This document shows, one piece after another, positions 59,507-64,000 of a stretch of 64,000 bases of DNA (position 1 is the first letter of the stretch; the number at the start of each line of letters is the position of its first letter). Made by a program: the position numbers and the translations under genes. Source of the stretch: Thermodesulfovibrionia bacterium (lineage in GTDB: Bacteria > Nitrospirota > Thermodesulfovibrionia > UBA6902 > BMS3Bbin08); contig JAUXYI010000079.1 in the NCBI GenBank assembly GCA_030694425.1, forward strand, positions 1 through 64,000, given 5' to 3'. The notes beneath the pieces were generated by a model that was not told the origin of the DNA, did not search any database, and saw nothing but the letters and a program-made list of their open reading frames with translations.

Positions 59507-60400
59507 ATGGCACAGTTATGTCCGACAGCAAAAATAGAAAAATTATTATTACCCACAGACTGCTCTGAATTTAGCGAAGGAGCTATAAGAGAGGCTGTCA
59601 ACCTCGCAAAAACATGTTCAAGCAAACTATTTGTCGTCTCAGTTATAGAGACCAATCCCGAGTACGAGTCCATTGCCCCGCAGCTTATTGAGAAGGCAGA
59701 AAAAGAAACAAGGCAGCACCTTGAATTAGTGAAAAACAGGGCTGCAAAAGAGGGTGTTGACTGCGAGATAATAGCACGCCAGGGCGAAGACCCCTATAAA
59801 TACATTGTTGATGAGGCAGCAAAACATCAGGTCAGTATGATAATAATGGGAAGACGCGGAAGAAAAGGACTTAAGAGATTAATGATGGGGAGCGTAACTG
59901 CAAAGGTTATTGGGCACTCTCCATGTAATGTCCTTGTGGTGCCGCGTGCTGCAAGGCTTGAATTCAGAAAAATCCTCATAGCAACTGACGGCTCAAAATA
60001 TAGCAATGCAGCTGCTTCCGAGGCAATCGCCATTGCAAAACAATGCGGCGCCAGTCTCATCGCTGCCTCTGCTGTGCCTTATGAATCAATATCACCTCTT
60101 GGCATCGTCCATTCAGAGATGCAGTGGGAGCTCATCACAGAAGAAGCCCGCAAGGCAGCAGAAAGTAATATCAAGGGTGTAAAAGAAATTGCAGAAAAAG
60201 AAGAGGTCAAAATTGAAGAACTCATTCTTGAAGGCAGACCATATGAAGCTATAATAAATGCTGCAAAGGAAAAGAGAGTTGACCTTATTATAGTCGGAAG
60301 CCACGGAAGGACAGGTCTTGACAGACTCCTCATGGGAAGTGTCACAGAAAGAGTCATCGGCCACGCAGAGTGCGCAGTGCTGGTGGTGAAAGCGAAATAG
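59507..60400 (+). CDS. Tandem universal stress protein
   Basis: 297 residues, two USP domains of about 145. Each has the ATP loop G2xG9GS: MGRRGRKGLKRLMMGSVTAKVIGHSPCNVLVV and the second VGSHGRTGLDRLLMGSVTERVIGHAECAVLVV (both given here as signatures). Probably binds ATP and responds to stress or energy state. Grouped with the TauE/DUF1634 pair. Confidence 0.93.
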   Translation: MAQLCPTAKIEKLLLPTDCSEFSEGAIREAVNLAKTCSSKLFVVSVIETNPEYESIAPQLIEKAEKETRQHLELVKNRAAKEGVDCEIIARQGEDPYKYIVDEAAKHQVSMIIMGRRGRKGLKRLMMGSVTAKVIGHSPCNVLVVPRAARLEFRKILIATDGSKYSNAAASEAIAIAKQCGASLIAASAVPYESISPLGIVHSEMQWELITEEARKAAESNIKGVKEIAEKEEVKIEELILEGRPYEAIINAAKEKRVDLIIVGSHGRTGLDRLLMGSVTERVIGHAECAVLVVKAK

Positions 60401-60416
60401 AAGGGTGGAAAACTGA

Positions 60417-60491
60417 TTAATCTGTTTTCAGCCCGTACCTTTTAAGTTTCCTCCACAGTGACACCCTGTCAATTCCCATTCTGAGGTATTT
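60417..60491 (-). pseudogene. 3' remnant of a sigma-54 response regulator
   Basis: The minus strand reads KYLRMGIDRVSLWRKLKRYG then LKTD and stop, the end of a Fis-type HTH. It is a close relative of LGIDRVSLWRKLKKYGLEE at the end of the intact regulator at 61374. The rest of the gene is gone; the MNT/HEPN genes start 140 bases away. It is not a recent duplication, since many bases differ. Confidence 0.75.
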
Positions 60492-60633
60492 TTAGCCGCC
60501 CCAGAAATGCAAAGTTAATAAATCTTATAAACCTATAAGTTCAATTTTATTGATTTTATATATTTATGTTAATTTTTCGTATCCTTGCTAATCTTATCAG
60601 GAGTTGCATATAATTGAAGCAAAAGGAGCTGCA

Positions 60634-60999
60634 ATGTCTCTATTTTCAAAAGAAAAAAAAATATTATCAGATATAGCAGAGGCTTTATCACATGAGCCCT
60701 CGATTCTAAAGATTATTGCCTACGGCTCACGGGTAAGGGGAGATTTCCACGGAGATAGCGACCTTGATGTCTTTGTCTTAGTTGATAAAAAGACTCGTTA
60801 TATTAAAGAGAAGATAATTGATATTTTTTACAAATATGAAATGAGCTATGATATATCGTTCTCTATCTCTATTTTTTCTAAAGATGAATTCGATTTTAAT
60901 AATGCCATCGGTAGTCCCTTTATTAAAGCCATAAAAGCGGAAGGAGTCATAATATATGACGTTCGACTTAGAAGAGAAAAAGTCCCTCTCAAAGTATAG
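60634..60999 (+). CDS. MNT-type nucleotidyltransferase (MntA-like antitoxin)
   Basis: 121 residues from ATG at 60634, ten bases after AAGGAG; the track's earlier start is upstream of that site. The active site is intact: IAYGSRVRGDFHGDSDLDVFVLV (GSx10DxD). In characterised pairs this protein AMPylates and inactivates the HEPN toxin. It overlaps the HEPN gene by 44 bases. Confidence 0.88.
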   Translation: MSLFSKEKKILSDIAEALSHEPSILKIIAYGSRVRGDFHGDSDLDVFVLVDKKTRYIKEKIIDIFYKYEMSYDISFSISIFSKDEFDFNNAIGSPFIKAIKAEGVIIYDVRLRREKVPLKV

Positions 61000-61372
61000 G
61001 CTTGAAAAGGCTAAAAGGTTACTGGAGGACGCAAGACTCCTTTTAGAAAAAGAAAGATTTGAATCTTCTATTAACAGGAGTTATTATGCGGCATTAACAG
61101 CAGCAAAAGGGCTCTTGATACTTTTTGGTATAGACCCTAAAACCCATGAAGGGGTAAAGACCATGGTAGGAAAAAAATTGATAATGGATGGCTATATGTC
61201 TAATGAATATGGAAAGTGGTTTAGGGGTCTGTTTTTTGAGAGGGAAGATGCTGATTACGCAGATTTTATAGTAGTGGATAAAAGTGATGCACAAGAAGCA
61301 TATAAAAATGCTTTAGCATTTGTGGAAAAATCAATAGAAGTGGCAGATAGATTAGTAAAAGAACTTGAATAG
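60956..61372 (+). CDS. HEPN-domain protein (partner of MNT)
   Basis: 138 residues, helical. ESSINRSYYAALTAAKGLLIL and KTHEGVKTMVGKKL are typical of the HEPN protein of MNT/HEPN pairs, including the SxxNRxYYA motif. The RX4-6H RNase motif is not obvious; the HEG stretch could stand in. The class is often found as a toxin-antitoxin or antiphage module. The same pair is present as a wreck at 8.6 kb. Confidence 0.8.
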   Translation: MTFDLEEKKSLSKYRLEKAKRLLEDARLLLEKERFESSINRSYYAALTAAKGLLILFGIDPKTHEGVKTMVGKKLIMDGYMSNEYGKWFRGLFFEREDADYADFIVVDKSDAQEAYKNALAFVEKSIEVADRLVKELE

Positions 61373-61373
61373 A

Positions 61374-62732
61374 CTATTCTTCCAACCCATATTTTTTAAG
61401 TTTCCTCCAGAGCGATACCCTATCTATTCCCAATATCTGTGCTGCAAGGGTTTTATTGCTGCCGACTTCTTTCAAAACCCACTTTATGTAAGACTCTTCC
61501 TGTTCCTCAAGGGATGGCATCTTGCCTTCTTTTTTTCTGAATGTCCTTATGCTTAATTCCCTTAAGTCCTCGGGAAGATGCGCTACTTCTATTGTATTCC
61601 CATTTGTAAGGGCAACTCCTCTTTCTATGATATTTTCAAGCTCCCTCACATTCCCGGGGAAGTCATAATTCATTAATATAGCAATAACGTCATGCGATAT
61701 CTCTGTAACATCTTTTTTCATGAGGGCTGTATATTTTTTCAAAAAATAATAACTCATAAGCGGTATATCATCCCGTCTTTCTGAAAGCGGAGGGACACGC
61801 AAAGAGACCACATTCAATCTGAAATAAAGGTCCTGCCTGAAATGCCCATCTTTTATTGCGTCCTGAATATTTCTATTTGTTGATGCTATAAACCTGACAT
61901 CTACTTTCACAGGCTCTGTGCCCCCGACCCGTAAAAGTTCTTTTTCCTGAATAACCCTTAAAAGCTTTACCTGCATGGATGGGGGCATTTCTGTTATCTC
62001 ATCTAAAAATAATGTTCCGCCTGATGCCATTTCTATCAAGCCTTTTTTCAAAGTGGTTGCACCAGTGAATGCGCCTTTTTCATGCCCGAATAGTTCATTA
62101 CTCAAAAGTTCTTCTGTAAATGCCCCACAATTTATTGCAAAGAATGCTCCTTCCGAGCGTTTGCTGTTAAGGTGTATGTATTTTGCTAAAAGTTCTTTAC
62201 CTGTACCACTTTCGCCGCTTATAAGGACATTGCAGTCTGTGGGCGCAATCTGCCTTGCTGTATCAAGAATCCTCTGCATATTAAAATCCTGTGTGATTAT
62301 CTTTACCCTGCCCTGATATTTCTCTAACTGCTCTCTCAATTGGGCGTTTTCTTTTTTAAGCCTTACCTTCTCTACTGCCTCTCTGACTACCTTTCTCACC
62401 TCATCAAGCTTAAAGGGTTTGGCTATGTAATGATAGGCGCCTTTTCTCATTGTCTCTACTGCTGAGGTGACAGTGGCATAAGCTGTAATCATGATAACCT
62501 CTGTATCAGGATAAAGCGACTTAGCCTTTTCAAGAACCTCAAGCCCATCTACCTTTTCCATCTTTAAATCTGTAAGCACCACGTCAAACTCATGTTCCTC
62601 AAGTATCCTTAACGCATTAGTGCCGCTTGTGGTGCCAACCACCTCATACCCCTCCTTTTTCATAACGTGCTCAAGGTTCCTGAGGGCGACCTTTTCATCC
62701 TCTACTATTAAAAGTTTTACCTTATTCTTCAT
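61374..62732 (-). CDS. NtrC-family sigma-54-dependent response regulator
   Basis: 452 residues. Receiver (LIVEDEKVALRNLEHV; phosphoacceptor in VVLTDLKMEKVDGL), AAA+ domain with GESGTGKELLAKY, GAFTGATTLKK and FLDEITEMPPSMQVKLL, and Fis HTH (NKTLAAQILGIDRVSLWRKL). It activates sigma-54 promoters when phosphorylated by the kinase encoded just upstream, with which it overlaps by 11 bases. Confidence 0.94.
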   Translation of the reverse strand: MKNKVKLLIVEDEKVALRNLEHVMKKEGYEVVGTTSGTNALRILEEHEFDVVLTDLKMEKVDGLEVLEKAKSLYPDTEVIMITAYATVTSAVETMRKGAYHYIAKPFKLDEVRKVVREAVEKVRLKKENAQLREQLEKYQGRVKIITQDFNMQRILDTARQIAPTDCNVLISGESGTGKELLAKYIHLNSKRSEGAFFAINCGAFTEELLSNELFGHEKGAFTGATTLKKGLIEMASGGTLFLDEITEMPPSMQVKLLRVIQEKELLRVGGTEPVKVDVRFIASTNRNIQDAIKDGHFRQDLYFRLNVVSLRVPPLSERRDDIPLMSYYFLKKYTALMKKDVTEISHDVIAILMNYDFPGNVRELENIIERGVALTNGNTIEVAHLPEDLRELSIRTFRKKEGKMPSLEEQEESYIKWVLKEVGSNKTLAAQILGIDRVSLWRKLKKYGLEE

Positions 62733-64000
62733 CTTTGCGCTCCTTTAAAGGCAGTCTAATCAAAAAAGTTGTTCCATAACCTACCTGGCTTTCCACATCA
62801 ATGGTGCCCCCATGTTTTTCTATGATATTATGCACAACAAAAAGGCCTAGGCCATAGCCTTTCTTTGTATCTTTTTTTGTAAAAAATGGTTCAAATATCT
62901 TTGAAACTATCTCTGGCTCCATACCAATACCTGTATCTCTAACCTCAATTTCAATTATATTACCTTTACCCTTTTTTGCTGAAATGAAAACCTTTCCCTC
63001 GCCTTCTATTGCCCCCATGCTGTTTTTAATAAGGTTCAGAAAAACCTGTTGAAGCTTCTGCTTATCTGCAAAGAGCACAATATCATCGGGGACCTCCATG
63101 CGGATTTCTATCTTTGATGGAATCTCCCCTTTGATCAGCCTGAGAGACTCATTGACCGCATTTTTCAGATTAACATTTTCCTTTTTACCTGCCCTTGAAA
63201 ACTCAAGGACGGTTCTTACAATATCCTTTGCCCTGTCTGTTTCGGCTTCTATCTGCGAAAGAAGCTCTCTCTTATATTCAATATCTGCTTCTTCTATTTC
63301 CTCCTTAAGTATCTGGCAGGAAGTAGAGATATTAGAAAGTGGATTATTAATCTCGTGGGCAACTCCAAAAAGCAAAGTGCCGATGGATGCTAATTTCTCT
63401 GACTGGACAAGATGCCTCTGCCGCATCTCCAGTTCAACGAGCATCGTATTGATTGCCTTACTAAGAGATAGCAATTCCTTATCACGAGATAACACAGGGA
63501 TGAATGAAAATTCTCCATTGGCAATCTTTTGCATGCTCTCTTCTAACAGTTTAAGGGGTCTTATAACCATCCGCGTTAAATATTCAGCGATGAAAAAACC
63601 AGCAATAATAAGAAAGATACCTGAAAAAATAAGTATCCTCTGAGAACGCTCTATCAATGTCTGCATATATTTTCGTTCTGCTACGGAGATTGCCTCCGTG
63701 GATGTAACAATTTTTTTGCCAATCTCCCTTATTCTTTCTTCTAAGGTACGGGTTTCCATGGGAGCATGCCTTTTGTCCTGCTCAAAATATTTCTGCATGA
63801 GGGATTTGTATTCTCGGATATCAGTATCTAAGGCATAGACATCTGCCTTGATTGCAAGTTTTTCTATAGCTTCCTTATTATTCTTTATAATGTCCTCTGA
63901 CCTTTCTGTAAATCGTAAGTTTTCAGAATAATCCTCTTTATGCCCATAAAGAAAATAGTTCTTTTCAAACCTTCTCATCTCAAGGGTTGTATCAAAAAGG
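62722..64000 (-). CDS. Sensor histidine kinase, N-terminus beyond the window
   Basis: The frame continues upstream of the track's ATG to the window edge (LFDTTLEMRRFEKNYFLYG), so the true start lies outside. Visible: a helical sensor part, one membrane segment (RILIFSGIFLIIAGFFIAEYL), HAMP (MVIRPLKLLEESMQKIANGEF), phospho-His in GVAHEINNPLSNI and the ATPase boxes NLIKNSMGAI, DTGIGM and GYGLGLFVVHN. A second membrane segment is presumably before the edge. It pairs with the NtrC-type regulator. Confidence 0.93.
   Translation of the reverse strand, partial: LFDTTLEMRRFEKNYFLYGHKEDYSENLRFTERSEDIIKNNKEAIEKLAIKADVYALDTDIREYKSLMQKYFEQDKRHAPMETRTLEERIREIGKKIVTSTEAISVAERKYMQTLIERSQRILIFSGIFLIIAGFFIAEYLTRMVIRPLKLLEESMQKIANGEFSFIPVLSRDKELLSLSKAINTMLVELEMRQRHLVQSEKLASIGTLLFGVAHEINNPLSNISTSCQILKEEIEEADIEYKRELLSQIEAETDRAKDIVRTVLEFSRAGKKENVNLKNAVNESLRLIKGEIPSKIEIRMEVPDDIVLFADKQKLQQVFLNLIKNSMGAIEGEGKVFISAKKGKGNIIEIEVRDTGIGMEPEIVSKIFEPFFTKKDTKKGYGLGLFVVHNIIEKHGGTIDVESQVGYGTTFLIRLPLKERKDEE

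Overview
The window is AT-rich bacterial chromosome with densely packed, mostly vertically inherited genes. The envelope genes (an Mla/MCE outer-membrane lipid transporter, lipoproteins, prepilin peptidase, PilZ and MshEN-type proteins) point to a Gram-negative, probably piliated or EPS-producing cell. An EPS-type sigma-54 regulator next to a GDP-mannose enzyme, a short Cys-rich selenoprotein, stand-alone NifU/NifS and the many short palindromic intergenic repeats fit an uncultured anaerobic lineage such as Nitrospirota or Desulfobacterota. That placement is inference only; no marker here settles it.

Layout. 0.2-3 kb: a selenocysteine-encoding small gene absent from the ORF track, a PilZ protein, an LsrF-like aldolase coupled to a zinc dehydrogenase, and tRNA-Leu with a partial duplicate. 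3.3-8.4 kb (minus): manC, a PrsR-like regulator and aconitase. 8.5-12.5 kb: accessory ground with a decayed MNT/HEPN pair, a retropepsin-like lipoprotein, a REP-associated transposase (RAYT) element that interrupts a DUF4238 gene, and a mazEF-like pair with an abnormal toxin end. 12.4-28.3 kb (minus): rseP-dxr-cdsA-uppS, an FG-GAP protein, mlaDFE, and rodA-mrdA plus mreDCB. 28.5-37.5 kb: TPR protein, second RAYT element, hicB remnant, yihY, der, MshEN protein, lytic transglycosylase, nadA and a MidA-family methyltransferase. 37.7-42.2 kb: broken brnT/antitoxin, HNH, isomerase, FmdB, nifU and nifS.

42.4-49.3 kb is the most striking region: a chain of gene cassettes, all on the plus strand, separated by attC recombination sites. 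The RYYYAAC core at the end of several cassettes is the exact reverse complement of the GTTRRRY core at the start of the same cassette, as expected for integron cassettes excised and inserted as circles. No integrase gene is in the window, so this is a CALIN or the distal part of a sedentary chromosomal integron. The cassettes carry a SIR2-domain protein, an EVE-HNH endonuclease, a coupled zinc-ribbon plus HhH-type protein pair, and short proteins with HEPN-like RNxxxH motifs. This content suggests anti-phage or other conflict functions.

49.3-64 kb: cupin, higBA-like pair, a sensor kinase, prepilin peptidase, recG, nusA and rimP with a leader hairpin, a small lipoprotein missed by the ORF track, a zinc-ribbon response regulator, a TauE/DUF1634/USP cluster, an intact MNT/HEPN pair beside a decayed sigma-54 regulator fragment, and a two-component system running off the right edge.

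Two further themes cross the window. (i) Several families of short palindromic repeats lie between genes, and some lie in frame inside genes (aconitase, MidA-like methyltransferase, MrdA C-terminus). (ii) RAYT-type elements each carry their own terminal tag, and some have probably truncated neighbouring genes or cassettes.
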